A DNA stretch of 32,097 nucleotides from Collinsella sp. GTDB taxonomy: Bacteria > Actinomycetota > Coriobacteriia > Coriobacteriales > Coriobacteriaceae. The position numbers and the translations under genes were made by a program. The stretch covers positions 1-32,097 of the forward strand of contig JAIJJM010000003.1 of NCBI GenBank assembly GCA_022728415.1, given 5' to 3'. Below are positions 14,676-22,212 of the stretch, one piece after another; the stretch's first letter is position 1, and each line of letters begins with the position of its first letter. The notes beneath the pieces are model-generated. The model made no database searches. It had not been told where the DNA came from and was given only the letters and a program-made list of their open reading frames with translations.

Positions 14676-15294
14676 GATCCCCAATGGTATCCGGTTTCCC
14701 GCATGCTGGTCGGATATCGACCACATCATGCGGCGTGATCGTCCATAGGCAGGCCTGGATCCACCGGTCCGGCAGATGCGCAGGGTCCACTATCGCGTTC
14801 TCCCTATACTGGAACCGTTTCTTTTCGGCCGGATCGTCCCAATGCTCGTCCAGCCACCGGTTGTACTCAGCGGGCGGCCATGCGCCGGCATCCAACGGGG
14901 CGCACGGCCAATTGTTGATGACGCAATGGTACTGATCGAAATCCGTGCACAATACACGGCTCTCATCGACCCGCAGGTGCAGGAGCTCCAACCCGTCGTA
15001 CTGGTTGCGGAAGCCGGGATACCGGCGGTCGGGACGCGTATGCGCCCGGCCCTTCGAATCGACCCAACGGGCCCACGCCCACAACGGGGCCGCGTCCGGG
15101 TTCGGACACGGCATGCCCTTGTGTTCCATTTCGCCCATCATCCACCGGTAGGCGGGTGAAATCGCGTTCCACCAGTCCGCGTCGCCGGCGATCGACTGTT
15201 TGCGGGCCGCCGACCATGAGGGCGTGTACGAGCCGGAACGCCCGAACGACTTCACGATGTCAGGCCACCGTTGGAACGAATACAGGTCGATCAT
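14668..15294 (-). CDS. DUF3841 family protein, 208 aa
   Basis: The layout matches DUF3841: an N-terminal LYSFQRWPDIVKSFGRSG, then AYRWMMGEME, then APLWAWARWVD. These are followed by the signature VLCTDFDQYHCVINNW and a C-terminal region ending WIQACLWTITPHDVVDI. Proteins of this family have no established activity. The ATG at 15294 has a weak ribosome site and lies in a GACGCATG context like the start-associated motif. It sits immediately upstream of the restriction-modification gene and overlaps it, so the two are probably co-translated. A functional link is possible but unproven. Confidence 0.8.
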   Translation of the reverse strand: MIDLYSFQRWPDIVKSFGRSGSYTPSWSAARKQSIAGDADWWNAISPAYRWMMGEMEHKGMPCPNPDAAPLWAWARWVDSKGRAHTRPDRRYPGFRNQYDGLELLHLRVDESRVLCTDFDQYHCVINNWPCAPLDAGAWPPAEYNRWLDEHWDDPAEKKRFQYRENAIVDPAHLPDRWIQACLWTITPHDVVDIRPACGKPDTIGDHG

Positions 15295-15297
15295 GCG

Positions 15298-15927
15298 TCA
15301 GAACCCCCAATGGCCCTTGTGCCCGTCGCCGGCCGTCTCGAACCGTACGACGGGGCCGGCGGGCGGGTCGTGGATGAAATCCTCGATGAGGTCCATCTGG
15401 GGGCGGCCGATGCCGATCGCGGAATCCGGGCCGACGCCAAGCACGGGAGCCTCGTGCGGTGTGGTCTGGATGGCGAGCCCCGCATTGTAGGTGGTCTCCT
15501 CGTCGTCCAGCCACACGATCGGCCGGTCCTGTTTCAGCGCGTCGAGGATGGTGCGGCGTTTGCCGGTCAGGATCCCGTCGCGGGTGACGGGATCGTACCA
15601 GCGGATGGTCGGCCAGTCGACGCCCAACGCCCGGTTCAATTGCGCGGTTTCCGGCTGCCAGGTGGTCAGCCACCATTTGTCCGCGTCCAGGGCATCCAGT
15701 CGGGCGACGAGCTCCGCGTTCCACCGGATCGTGAACCGTCGGCCCAGGTCGCGGACCAGTAGGCGCTCCCTGCGGTCCGGCCCGAACCAGTTGTCCGGCG
15801 CGTACGCGACGCGGCGCGGATCGTCGGATTCCATCCAATCGGTTCTCCCCTGCCGACGCATGACCTTGTCATCGGGGAACTGGTTGATGACCCCGTCGAA
15901 GTCGATGAACACCAGTGGTCTGGTCAC
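15298..15927 (-). CDS. HAD-superfamily hydrolase, 209 aa
   Basis: Motif I is FIDFDGVIN (Asp9, Asp11), motif II is in WWLTTWQ, and motif IV is IVWLDDEET. These make a complete HAD phosphatase core. The C-terminal 40 residues (PQMDLIEDFIHDP) form a short helical extension. The GTG start at 15927 is chosen for GAGAGGGG upstream and because it places motif I at the extreme N-terminus. The start lies 20 bases after a very strong hairpin (15947-16001) that could control its translation. The substrate is unknown; nucleotide, polynucleotide 3'-phosphate and phosphopeptide are all possible. Confidence 0.8.
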   Translation of the reverse strand: MTRPLVFIDFDGVINQFPDDKVMRRQGRTDWMESDDPRRVAYAPDNWFGPDRRERLLVRDLGRRFTIRWNAELVARLDALDADKWWLTTWQPETAQLNRALGVDWPTIRWYDPVTRDGILTGKRRTILDALKQDRPIVWLDDEETTYNAGLAIQTTPHEAPVLGVGPDSAIGIGRPQMDLIEDFIHDPPAGPVVRFETAGDGHKGHWGF

Positions 15928-16303
15928 GCCCGTCCCCTCTCCCGCCGGGCCCGTCTTCCACCCAACCGGCCGCGCGTGCCAATCGGGTGGAAGACGGGCC
16001 CCCGATCCGTCCGGTGTGGACGGAGTCGGATCTTGGCCGCGATCCGCCAACGCCAAGAATCCAATCGTAGTCACTGACGCCGTTTTTCGGCGCGAACAGC
16101 AGATACCGTATGCGTTCCGGCGGCTGGTCGCCGTACGAGTCGACGGCCCGTCCGAGCAGTCGGAGCCGGTGTTCCGCGGTCTTCGAGGCACTGTCGCCCG
16201 TCTTCCACGAGACGAGCATCCTGACGCTGACGCCCAACATCCGGGCCATTTGAGTGGAGCTGAGCCCGCTGCGGTTCTGGATGCGTTGCACCTCGGATAT
16301 CAT
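15869..16303 (-). CDS. HTH (XRE-like) DNA-binding protein, 144 aa
   Basis: The N-terminal 70 residues contain a helix-turn-helix (SSTQMARMLGVSVRMLVSWK) followed by SKTAEHRLRLLGRAVDSYGD, typical of small XRE/Cro-type regulators. The region to about residue 90 (SDYDWILGV) looks well conserved. Beyond that the tail is Gly/Arg-rich, encodes the 15947-16001 palindrome, and overlaps the next gene by 59 bases, so it may be a run-on after loss of the original stop. The start at 16303 forms a TGATG junction. It may regulate this gene cluster. Confidence 0.75.
   Translation of the reverse strand: MISEVQRIQNRSGLSSTQMARMLGVSVRMLVSWKTGDSASKTAEHRLRLLGRAVDSYGDQPPERIRYLLFAPKNGVSDYDWILGVGGSRPRSDSVHTGRIGGPSSTRLARAAGWVEDGPGGRGDGRDQTTGVHRLRRGHQPVPR
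15947..16001. repeat. Perfect 17-bp hairpin in the HTH/HAD junction
   Basis: GGGCCCGTCTTCCACCC (15947-15963) and its exact complement (15985-16001) flank a 21-base loop. On the minus strand it precedes the HAD ribosome site and GTG start. The arm shares TGGAAGACGGGC with codons of the HTH gene near 16199-16210. It has no U-run, so an attenuator or translational control element, or an inserted palindromic repeat, is more likely than a terminator. Confidence 0.85.
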
Positions 16304-17352
16304 CAGATCATCTTCTCCTCCCTGATGCCCAGGCAACCGGGCATGCCGCCCCGCGACGGGTCGGGCATGAACTGCGCCGGCTCATGCCCGATGGCCGTCA
16401 GCAATGCGTCCATGTCGAGCGCGTACAGGCCGCTGTTCGACTGTCCGTTCAGTTCAATCACGTGGGGGCGGTCGTCGTCGCCCAGATACAGGTCGATGAC
16501 GTACGGGCCTTCGACTTCGCCGCGTATCGCATGCGCCGCCTCGTGCGCGAACGCCTCATACAACCGTGCGATGTCGGGATGCGATTCGATGCGCCCGCTG
16601 TTGCGCGTCTCCTCCATCCGCGGATCGTACCGGTCGCCCTGGTTGTCGGCGGGCGTGAACCGTTCGATGCAGCCGGCGCCGCACGCCGGCCGGCCGCCGA
16701 TTACGTGGATCCGGTACTCGTATCGCATGCGCGTCTTTTGCTGGACGAGCACCGCGTCCGGCTCGCCCTCGAACAGGGCGAGGTCATAGCCGGTCCACCG
16801 CCATGCGGCGAACGGGATGCGCTCCGGCCTCCCGCCGTATTCATCCGCCTGCATGAACGTGCCGTCCGGGTCGATGAACGCGAGCGGCAGGCGTTTGGAA
16901 CGCAGCATGAACTTGGCGACCACGCCCGAACCGGGATGCCGGTCGAGCATACCATGCACCGCCGTGTCGATCATGTCCCCGTCACAGGCGACCGATCGCG
17001 CGTCGCGCCCCAGATATGGGCGCAACGAGGGCATGAGGTCATACCTGTCCGCATTCGACGGCGGCAGGGAAAGCTGATCCATATACGGTCGGAGCATGAC
17101 CGTGCCGTAGTGGGCGAGCGTCATCGGATCCGGCCCCTCGTACGGCCGGCCCGCCACCCGCACATGGGGGTCGGGGAGAACACGGACGGCGGCTTCCAGG
17201 CGCGCCGCCTGTTCGCGCCAATCCTCCGGATCGCCGTCGCCCGGCACGGCCTCGCCGACATGCCGTTCCCAGGCGGTGCGGTACGCTTCCGGCGCGTCCA
17301 TCACGTCGGGCGGGCATTCCCGGGGGTTGATGTCGATGAGCCAGCCGGTCAA
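16303..17352 (-). CDS. ATP-grasp family protein (R2K-like), 349 aa
   Basis: The C-terminal two thirds has ATP-grasp features: a Lys-containing strand VVAKFMLRSKRL (144-155), VLVQQ (201-205), the EYRIHVIGG strand (212-220) and a final metal-binding segment YVIDLYLGDDD then VIELNGQSNSGLY (284-310). ATP-grasp enzymes ligate a carboxylate to an amine or thiol using ATP; the divergent R2K clade is often found in phage and accessory DNA. The start is TTG at 17352 (TTGA overlap, GGAAGGA upstream). A second ATP-grasp gene lies directly upstream. The substrate is unknown. Confidence 0.75.
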   Translation of the reverse strand: MTGWLIDINPRECPPDVMDAPEAYRTAWERHVGEAVPGDGDPEDWREQAARLEAAVRVLPDPHVRVAGRPYEGPDPMTLAHYGTVMLRPYMDQLSLPPSNADRYDLMPSLRPYLGRDARSVACDGDMIDTAVHGMLDRHPGSGVVAKFMLRSKRLPLAFIDPDGTFMQADEYGGRPERIPFAAWRWTGYDLALFEGEPDAVLVQQKTRMRYEYRIHVIGGRPACGAGCIERFTPADNQGDRYDPRMEETRNSGRIESHPDIARLYEAFAHEAAHAIRGEVEGPYVIDLYLGDDDRPHVIELNGQSNSGLYALDMDALLTAIGHEPAQFMPDPSRGGMPGCLGIREEKMI

Positions 17353-18773
17353 CGTTTTCCTTCCAGTTCGGGTATCCAGTTCTCCACCATCGGCCGGCGC
17401 TTCCCTTCCGGCACCGTCTGCCCGTAATAGGCGGAGCGTTCGGCGGGCGCCATGTCGATGAGCCAGTATTCGTCGCCGTCGCGCATGACATCCAGCGACC
17501 ATTGGCCCGCCAGATCCAGACCGGGAAGCAGTTCCTTGACATGCGCGGCGACCAGGCTCTTCGTGGCCTCGTATTCGCGCATGAGCGACGATTCTCGCAG
17601 CTTGTAGGTGACCGCGTCGTGCCGCATGTGCGGGTTGTCGGAATCCGGCCAGTCGCGGAAACGATGGTTCATCACATTGGGATCCCAGTACGGGTGGATG
17701 CCCAGCAGCTCATCCGTGTCGCAGTCGATGAAGCAACGGTATTCGCATCGCAGCGGCAGGCCCATGTAGATGGTCGGCAGGTCATGCGTATCGGGGATGT
17801 ATTCGCGGACCACCATCTCGTTCGTCGTGGAAACCCCGTACGTGACAGGTTGGCTCAACGGTCCGGCCATTTCGACCGCTTGGGATTGGAGGTACAACAG
17901 GTATTCGCCGATCTGCATGACCTCGTGCGGTTCGGTGACGTGCGCGTTGCGGAAATCATACTTGTTGCTGAACGTGCCGGTCTTGAGGAAATAAGATTCG
18001 TCCGGTTTCAGGCGGAACGCGGCCTGCGCCCACCGATCCACCACATCCAATGTGGCGGCGGTCAGCGACTCGTATTCGACGCGCGACAATTGCAACAGGG
18101 TCAACGGCGCTTTGGCTATCGTGGTCTTCGGGATGCGGAAGAACGTCTTGCCTTCGTTCGCCTTGACCAATGCGGGCAGCCAATGGCCTATGCTCGCCGG
18201 GTTCATGTCGAGCATTCGGTACATGACCGGATCCAGGTCGAGCAGGTCGAGGCCGGTGCGGAACATGCCGTACGCCTCATGCCGTTGCCACGCGGAACGT
18301 TCCGGATCCGTGGCGCGCCGCCACATATCCAACAGGAGCGGATAGTTCACCGCATCAATCTGACGGTGGATGAGCTCGCCCGCCAACTGGGGGCGCTCCC
18401 CCGTCTGCAGGGCATTCACGTCCGATTCCGTCACATACTTTTCCGGGACGGGAGCCAATGCCGGAATCGTGGTCAGACGTTCCCCGTCGAACCGGATGAC
18501 GCCTGTATCCGACAGCAGTTCGCGCACGATGCGCGCATCCAACGCCAACGCCTCGTCCGACAGCCCGTGTCCGGAACGGGATTCGACAACGGTCTTCGCG
18601 TCCGGACCCAATGGTCCCGTGGGCGCATTCTTCCGGTCGAGCACGTTCGCATGGTAGGAGCGTTCGAACTCGCGCAATAGTCCGGGCGTGGTGCTGAGCA
18701 TGGCGGCCGCCGTGTCCACGTCCAACGGTTGCGGCTTATCCGCGTGCGGCAGCCGGTCGAGAAAGCCGGTCAT
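17349..18773 (-). CDS. ATP-grasp family protein (R2K-like), 474 aa
   Basis: The N-terminal half (about 1-250) is unrecognised and largely helical. The C-terminal half has the ATP-grasp pattern: FLKTGTFSNKYDF (262-274), VVREY (321-325), LRCEYRCFID (341-350), PYWDPNVM and finally WSLDVMRDGDEYWLIDMAPA (425-444), whose Asp residues would bind Mg-ATP. The start at 18773 overlaps the upstream stop, with GGAGG in place. With the smaller ATP-grasp protein immediately downstream it probably forms a two-enzyme module, for example for modifying a peptide or protein terminus. This is inference. Confidence 0.78.
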   Translation of the reverse strand: MTGFLDRLPHADKPQPLDVDTAAAMLSTTPGLLREFERSYHANVLDRKNAPTGPLGPDAKTVVESRSGHGLSDEALALDARIVRELLSDTGVIRFDGERLTTIPALAPVPEKYVTESDVNALQTGERPQLAGELIHRQIDAVNYPLLLDMWRRATDPERSAWQRHEAYGMFRTGLDLLDLDPVMYRMLDMNPASIGHWLPALVKANEGKTFFRIPKTTIAKAPLTLLQLSRVEYESLTAATLDVVDRWAQAAFRLKPDESYFLKTGTFSNKYDFRNAHVTEPHEVMQIGEYLLYLQSQAVEMAGPLSQPVTYGVSTTNEMVVREYIPDTHDLPTIYMGLPLRCEYRCFIDCDTDELLGIHPYWDPNVMNHRFRDWPDSDNPHMRHDAVTYKLRESSLMREYEATKSLVAAHVKELLPGLDLAGQWSLDVMRDGDEYWLIDMAPAERSAYYGQTVPEGKRRPMVENWIPELEGKR

Positions 18774-19243
18774 GATTCCTCCAGATCCCTGATTTGTTGC
18801 TCCAGTTTCCCGCAGGTCTTCGCCTGACCCAACGCCTTGCGCAGCCGTGGCACCAGCTCCTCGCATGAAAGTTGCCGACTGTCCTGCGGTATCGCCTCCA
18901 ACAGTTCCTGCAACGTGTCCAATCCGTCATCCAACAGGGCTTTCAAGGTATTCGTTTCCCGATTTCTCCTCAACACGTCGATCCACGCTTCGGCAAGGCG
19001 GCCGCCCTCGAACAGGCGTCCGCCATGCCATTTCGCAAACACCCTGTCTCCATCGAATGCGAGAATCGTACGTGTCCGGTCGTACCGTTCCACCGGCTCC
19101 CCGTTCATGTCCACGCGGCCCAGATACAATGCCGTCCTATCATCGTCATCGGTGAACGACCAGACCTGATAGTGCGGATCCTCGCGGCGCAACCGTTCCT
19201 CCGCCATGTCGGCGAACCGGATTTCAGTATCGATTTTGTCCAT
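18770..19243 (-). CDS. Hypothetical protein with C-terminal coiled coil, 157 aa
   Basis: The N-terminal half looks like a small beta domain (VWSFTDDDDRTALYLGRVD, then ILAFDGDRVFAKWHGG). The C-terminal half is a long charged helix ending KLEQQIRDLEES, likely a coiled coil. The ATG at 19243 follows GGAAAGG and an inverted GCATAC repeat. It is the first gene of the 13.6-kb minus operon and the leader gene of the ATP-grasp/HTH/HAD/DUF3841/restriction set. The family is unknown. Confidence 0.75.
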   Translation of the reverse strand: MDKIDTEIRFADMAEERLRREDPHYQVWSFTDDDDRTALYLGRVDMNGEPVERYDRTRTILAFDGDRVFAKWHGGRLFEGGRLAEAWIDVLRRNRETNTLKALLDDGLDTLQELLEAIPQDSRQLSCEELVPRLRKALGQAKTCGKLEQQIRDLEES

Positions 19244-19257
19244 CAGTTGTTCCTTTC

Positions 19258-19278
19258 CGCATACGGTTCCCGTATGCG
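19258..19278. promoter_or_regulatory. Inverted GCATAC repeat upstream of 19243
   Basis: CGCATACGG (19258-19266) and CCGTATGCG (19270-19278) are exact inverted arms with a 3-base loop, overlapping the leader of the minus operon. One arm continues as TGGAACGCATACGG, a member of the start-associated family. Confidence 0.6.
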
Positions 19279-19349
19279 TTCCACATTTCGATGCCGCCAT
19301 CGGAATGTTCCGGCTCTTCTCGGAAGGATGGTGGATATTACAAAATGGG

Positions 19350-19379
19350 TGTACATTTGTATACATATATGTATATATT
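19350..19379 (+). promoter_or_regulatory. Promoter and operator of the YafQ-type pair
   Basis: The perfect 16-base palindrome TATACATATATGTATA (19360-19375) overlaps a TATATT -10 (19374-19379). A TGTACA -35-like box lies at 19350-19355. This is the expected site for autoregulation by the antitoxin. Confidence 0.65.
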
Positions 19380-19396
19380 CCTTTTGGAGGTTTGCG

Positions 19397-19681
19397 ATGG
19401 CAGCAGAAACGATCACCGTCCCATTGGACACGATCGTTCCGATCAGCAAATTCGGGCATGCGGGGGCAAGCGGCGAATTCGCCAAGGTCGAGGACGATAC
19501 GCCGGTCACCGTGCTCCGCAACGGAGAACCCACCTATTTCATCATCAACGCGCACGACTACCGCATCTACCGGCAAGCGGTCATAGCTGCCGAAAACAGG
19601 CAGGCGAGACACGAGGCGCTGAACGGCATCGGCAAAAGGTTCGGCAGCGTGGACGATCTGATGGCGGACCTCGATGCTTAA
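19397..19681 (+). CDS. Antitoxin of a YafQ-type pair (RelB/YefM-like), 94 aa
   Basis: The N-terminal region, TVPLDTIVPISKFGHAGASG and then VTVLRNGEPTYFIINAHDY, resembles the DNA-binding fold of YefM/StbD/RelB-type antitoxins. The C-terminal 35 residues are a flexible acidic region (GSVDDLMADLDA) that would wrap the toxin. TTTTGGAGG lies seven bases before the ATG at 19397. The last eight bases overlap the toxin start. The gene is more AT-rich upstream than its surroundings, with a palindromic operator. Confidence 0.85.
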   Translation: MAAETITVPLDTIVPISKFGHAGASGEFAKVEDDTPVTVLRNGEPTYFIINAHDYRIYRQAVIAAENRQARHEALNGIGKRFGSVDDLMADLDA

Positions 19682-19976
19682 CGACATATCCCGGACGCCT
19701 ACCTTCGAACGAGACTGGAAACGTCTGAGACGGAAGCACTACGATTCCGCCAAACTGCGTAAGGCGATACAAACCCTGATGGCCGAGGACGCGGATACGC
19801 TGATCCACACGTACCGGGATCACTCGCTGAAAGGCGAATGGGCGGGATTCCGCGAACTCCACATCGAGGGCGACTGGCTTCTTATCTACCGGATCGATCA
19901 TGGCGAACTGTGCCTCGTGCTCACCCGCACCGGCTCGCACGATGCCTTGTTCGGTCGTGGAGGGAAGAACTTCTGA
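19674..19976 (+). CDS. YafQ-type mRNA interferase toxin, 100 aa
   Basis: The sequence matches the YafQ branch of RelE toxins: TPTFERDWKRLRRKHYD at the N-terminus, then YRDHSLKGEWAGFRELHIEG, DWLLIYRIDHGELCLVLTRT and GSHDALF at the end. The His and Asp residues in the DHSLKG, LHIEGDW and GSHD segments correspond to the active-site residues of YafQ, which cleaves mRNA on the ribosome. The start overlaps the antitoxin (ATGCTTAA), ensuring coupling. It converges with the minus gene ending at 19982, only five bases away. Confidence 0.9.
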   Translation: MLNDISRTPTFERDWKRLRRKHYDSAKLRKAIQTLMAEDADTLIHTYRDHSLKGEWAGFRELHIEGDWLLIYRIDHGELCLVLTRTGSHDALFGRGGKNF

Positions 19977-19981
19977 CCGGT

Positions 19982-20314
19982 TCACGACGACACTTCGACC
20001 AGGATCAGTCCGACAATCGCAAACGCGAGAATCCATACACCGAACAGCACGTACCGTGCGCAGCGCATGCCCGTCAGATACCGGTCGAACATGCGGTTCC
20101 GTTCGTCAAGCATCCGATACCAGTCCGTCTCGCACCGGTCGAAATCGGCCGGGCTCATACGGGTGCCGCCGTACGCTTCCAGATGGTCGCGCAGGGACGG
20201 CATGGGCGGAGCCGGCCACGGCTCATGCCGGAGCGGGCGGAAGCGCATCGCATCCCATGCGACACGCAATCCACGTCGGAAACCGGCCCTGAAGCCGCTG
20301 TCCGTGTAGTCCAT
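19982..20314 (-). CDS. Small protein with C-terminal membrane anchor, 110 aa
   Basis: The N-terminal 85 residues are basic and contain SLRDHLEAYGGTRMSPADFD and an Arg-rich helical region. Residues about 90-108 form one hydrophobic segment (YVLFGVWILAFAIVGLILVE), making it a tail-anchored protein. The ATG at 20314 forms a TGATG junction with the upstream Lar-like gene. It is the last gene of the operon headed at 27614. The function is unknown. Confidence 0.7.
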   Translation of the reverse strand: MDYTDSGFRAGFRRGLRVAWDAMRFRPLRHEPWPAPPMPSLRDHLEAYGGTRMSPADFDRCETDWYRMLDERNRMFDRYLTGMRCARYVLFGVWILAFAIVGLILVEVSS

Positions 20315-20568
20315 CAGCCTCTCCTGTTCCATTTCTCGACCGCCGAATGCAGGCAGGTGACGCGGGTCTGGAACGATGGGTCGATCGGAACGTGCCGGCC
20401 CGGCATGTTCCCGCCGCAGTCGCAGCGCACCGTGTACCGTTCCGTCGTATCGTCCACATCATCGTCGATTCGTGGCGTGCCGCCGCAGAACGGGCATGGT
20501 TTCAACGTCTCGTGTTCGACCGTCGCATGCCTGTTGTTATGGGAATCCCATATTCTCGTGGTTTCCAT
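20314..20568 (-). CDS. Lar family restriction-alleviation-like protein, 84 aa
   Basis: KPCPFCGG (residues 23-30), then TVRCDCGG (46-53), then a Cys near 72 and the terminal AVEKWNRRG make the classic Lar zinc-ribbon signature. Lar of the Rac prophage lowers type I restriction; most family members lie on phage and plasmids and are untested. The length (84 residues) is normal. The ATG at 20568 forms a TGATG junction. Its presence on an element that also encodes its own restriction enzyme would fit protection during entry into a new host, but this is inference. Confidence 0.85.
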   Translation of the reverse strand: METTRIWDSHNNRHATVEHETLKPCPFCGGTPRIDDDVDDTTERYTVRCDCGGNMPGRHVPIDPSFQTRVTCLHSAVEKWNRRG

Positions 20569-21503
20569 CAGAGCCGTCCTTTCCGCCTGTTTCGTTCCAG
20601 ACAGTCATCCATCGCCCGTGCCACTTCTTCGTCGGTGATGTCGAACGCGGCGATCAGGTTGCCGACCGTCTGCAGCACGTCGGCCAGTTCGTCGAGCATG
20701 GCCTGACGGCGTTCGTCTCGCACGTGGCCTATCCATCCGGCCTTCGCCCTGTCCCGGTCGTTTCCGAGCTCGCCGCCCACGTTCACCCCGTAGCAGGCGA
20801 GGCAGTCCGCATGGTCGTCGAAATCCCGGCCGATGCCGCTCGGATCGTCCGGGTCGCAGGCCTTCAGGTATTGTTTGCACGCCTCGACCAGTTCGGCGCT
20901 CTCCTCAAGGTTCTTCACGGCCAGCCACTTGTCCCGTTCCAGACGGCCGAACGATCGGACATCCGGGAGATGCACGGTGCGGCTCCCCTCATGGATCGGG
21001 GTGGAATCATCGGAGGCCGGCTTCCATGGGACCTCTTCGGCCGTCCATTCGCGATCGGCGATCCGCGGCTTGCACCAGTCAAAGCGAGTGCCTTCATCAT
21101 CCATCGGCCCGAAGTCGCAGCGTGCCCACGGGCCCCATTCGTGGAGCATCCCCACGGTGATGCCGGAACACGGCGCGCATTCCCATTCGCGGCCTGGTTC
21201 CTTCAGCCGGAAGATGTGCCCGTCGATCCCGTCGCCGCCCGTGATGAGCCAGAGCGTGCCATTCGCGTCGCACCAGCATCCTGCCGTGTCGGGCATGGCG
21301 GAGAACCCGGCCCTGGTCAGGTCTATTCCCACCCACTCGGTTCGCTGGAATGGTGCGGCCTGTTCCAGCTGTCCCGCGGACAGGATCTCGCCGGTGTCCG
21401 CATCCCGTATCGCGAGCCCGCCGGATTCCATGCAGGCCACGACCGTTTTCTCGTTCGCATCCCGCCACAGTCCGGGCTTATCCGGTTTCCCATGGTCGCT
21501 CAT
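20568..21503 (-). CDS. MazG-like pyrophosphohydrolase fusion protein, 311 aa
   Basis: The C-terminal part has the MazG-type all-alpha NTP pyrophosphohydrolase signature: NLEESAELVEA (about 198-208; Glu200, Glu201, Glu204) and, after an insert with a Cys pair, DELADVLQT (271-279). These Glu/Asp residues bind Mg and cleave NTPs to NMPs. The first 190 residues are a separate, unrecognised Trp- and Cys-containing region with PWKPASDDS, a phrase also found in the 8291-8563 product. The start at 21503 is the ATGA overlap with GGAGAAG upstream. The fusion and the long insert are unusual for MazG. Confidence 0.8.
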   Translation of the reverse strand: MSDHGKPDKPGLWRDANEKTVVACMESGGLAIRDADTGEILSAGQLEQAAPFQRTEWVGIDLTRAGFSAMPDTAGCWCDANGTLWLITGGDGIDGHIFRLKEPGREWECAPCSGITVGMLHEWGPWARCDFGPMDDEGTRFDWCKPRIADREWTAEEVPWKPASDDSTPIHEGSRTVHLPDVRSFGRLERDKWLAVKNLEESAELVEACKQYLKACDPDDPSGIGRDFDDHADCLACYGVNVGGELGNDRDRAKAGWIGHVRDERRQAMLDELADVLQTVGNLIAAFDITDEEVARAMDDCLERNRRKGRL

Positions 21504-21727
21504 TCGTCTTCTCCGATCTGCTCGTCCAGCCATGTTTCGGCCTCGTTCAGGGTCGCGCATTGTCTCCGGATGCTGTTCTCCACGCCGGACGGCTGGCGGA
21601 CGAGCAGGATCGCCGTATACCCGCCGACCATGCTCGCCACGACGCCTCCCCGCCGGGTGCGGGTGCGTTTCGGATGCTCCCACATGCGCGGCAGGCCGAC
21701 GCGCGCCTCATGCTCGATCAGCATCAT
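21500..21727 (-). CDS. Hypothetical small basic protein, 75 aa
   Basis: The basic N-terminus (WEHPKRTRTRRGG) is followed by a beta segment (VVASMVGGYTAILLVRQPSG) and an acidic helix (NEAETWLDEQIGEDE). The start at 21727 overlaps the upstream stop, and a second ATG follows immediately. The ribosome site is GGGGGACGC, so the start-associated motif runs straight into the start codon. The family is unknown. Confidence 0.65.
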   Translation of the reverse strand: MMLIEHEARVGLPRMWEHPKRTRTRRGGVVASMVGGYTAILLVRQPSGVENSIRRQCATLNEAETWLDEQIGEDE

Positions 21728-22212
21728 GCGTCCCCCTCTTCCTCCGGACGGCCCACACCATCACGGTCGAGATATTTGCGGTGCAGGCGCGTGGATTCGC
21801 GTTCGGACAGGGAATCCACCCAATCCTCGATCGCGTTCCGCCTCACCCGGTTCAGCCAGGATTCGTACCGGTCGGCGGCCTCGTTCAACGTCAGTCCGAC
21901 CGCGTCGCGCAGCATGGCGGTCACCGCCATGTACGCCATGTCGTCGGTCAGCGGCGGCCCGTCCTTCGGGTGTTCCGGACGGATGCCCGCCGATTCGACG
22001 CCTTCGGGCATCGAACCATCCGACAGCATTTCCACCGCAGCCACATGCAACGGCAGGCTTCCGTCCGCACGCCGCACGAGCATTGAAGCCGCTCCCCCGA
22101 GCGACACCAGCATGTTTTCCTCATCGGTGATGATGGCCGGACCGACGAGTATGGCGCCGCTGTCATACCGGACCCGCAGCATCAGGTCTCCGTTTTTCTT
22201 CGGATTGGTCAT
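21724..22212 (-). CDS. Hypothetical protein, 162 aa
   Basis: The N-terminal half is beta-rich (LMLRVRYDSGAILVGPAIIT, then MLVSLGGAASMLV). The C-terminal half is helical and charged (TLNEAADRYESWLNRVRRNA, then LHRKYLDRDGVGR). No family is recognised. The ATG at 22212 overlaps the stop of the small gene upstream (ATGA), and the ribosome site lies within that gene. Confidence 0.7.
   Translation of the reverse strand: MTNPKKNGDLMLRVRYDSGAILVGPAIITDEENMLVSLGGAASMLVRRADGSLPLHVAAVEMLSDGSMPEGVESAGIRPEHPKDGPPLTDDMAYMAVTAMLRDAVGLTLNEAADRYESWLNRVRRNAIEDWVDSLSERESTRLHRKYLDRDGVGRPEEEGDA
21726..21735 (-). promoter_or_regulatory. Start-associated motif fused to a start codon
   Basis: Minus-strand GGGGACGCAT includes the first bases of the ATG at 21727. 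A weaker relative, TGACGCATG, includes the start at 15294. Confidence 0.4.

Noticed and set aside
15869..15927. Overlap of HTH and HAD genes as a deliberate fusion or frameshift product
   Set aside because: The HAD gene has its own ribosome site and GTG start at the right distance from motif I. The HTH tail is low-complexity run-on.
15947..16001. Intrinsic terminator
   Set aside because: The stem is strong but no T-run follows on either strand, and it lies inside a continuous operon.
16101..16116. GGAACGCATACGG inside the HTH gene as another regulatory site
   Set aside because: It lies within well-formed codons far from any start. It shows that the core also occurs in coding DNA, so it was not counted among the start-associated sites.
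20376..22130. 584-codon plus-strand open frame
   Set aside because: It is antisense to the MazG-like and neighbouring genes, with no ribosome site or domain pattern.
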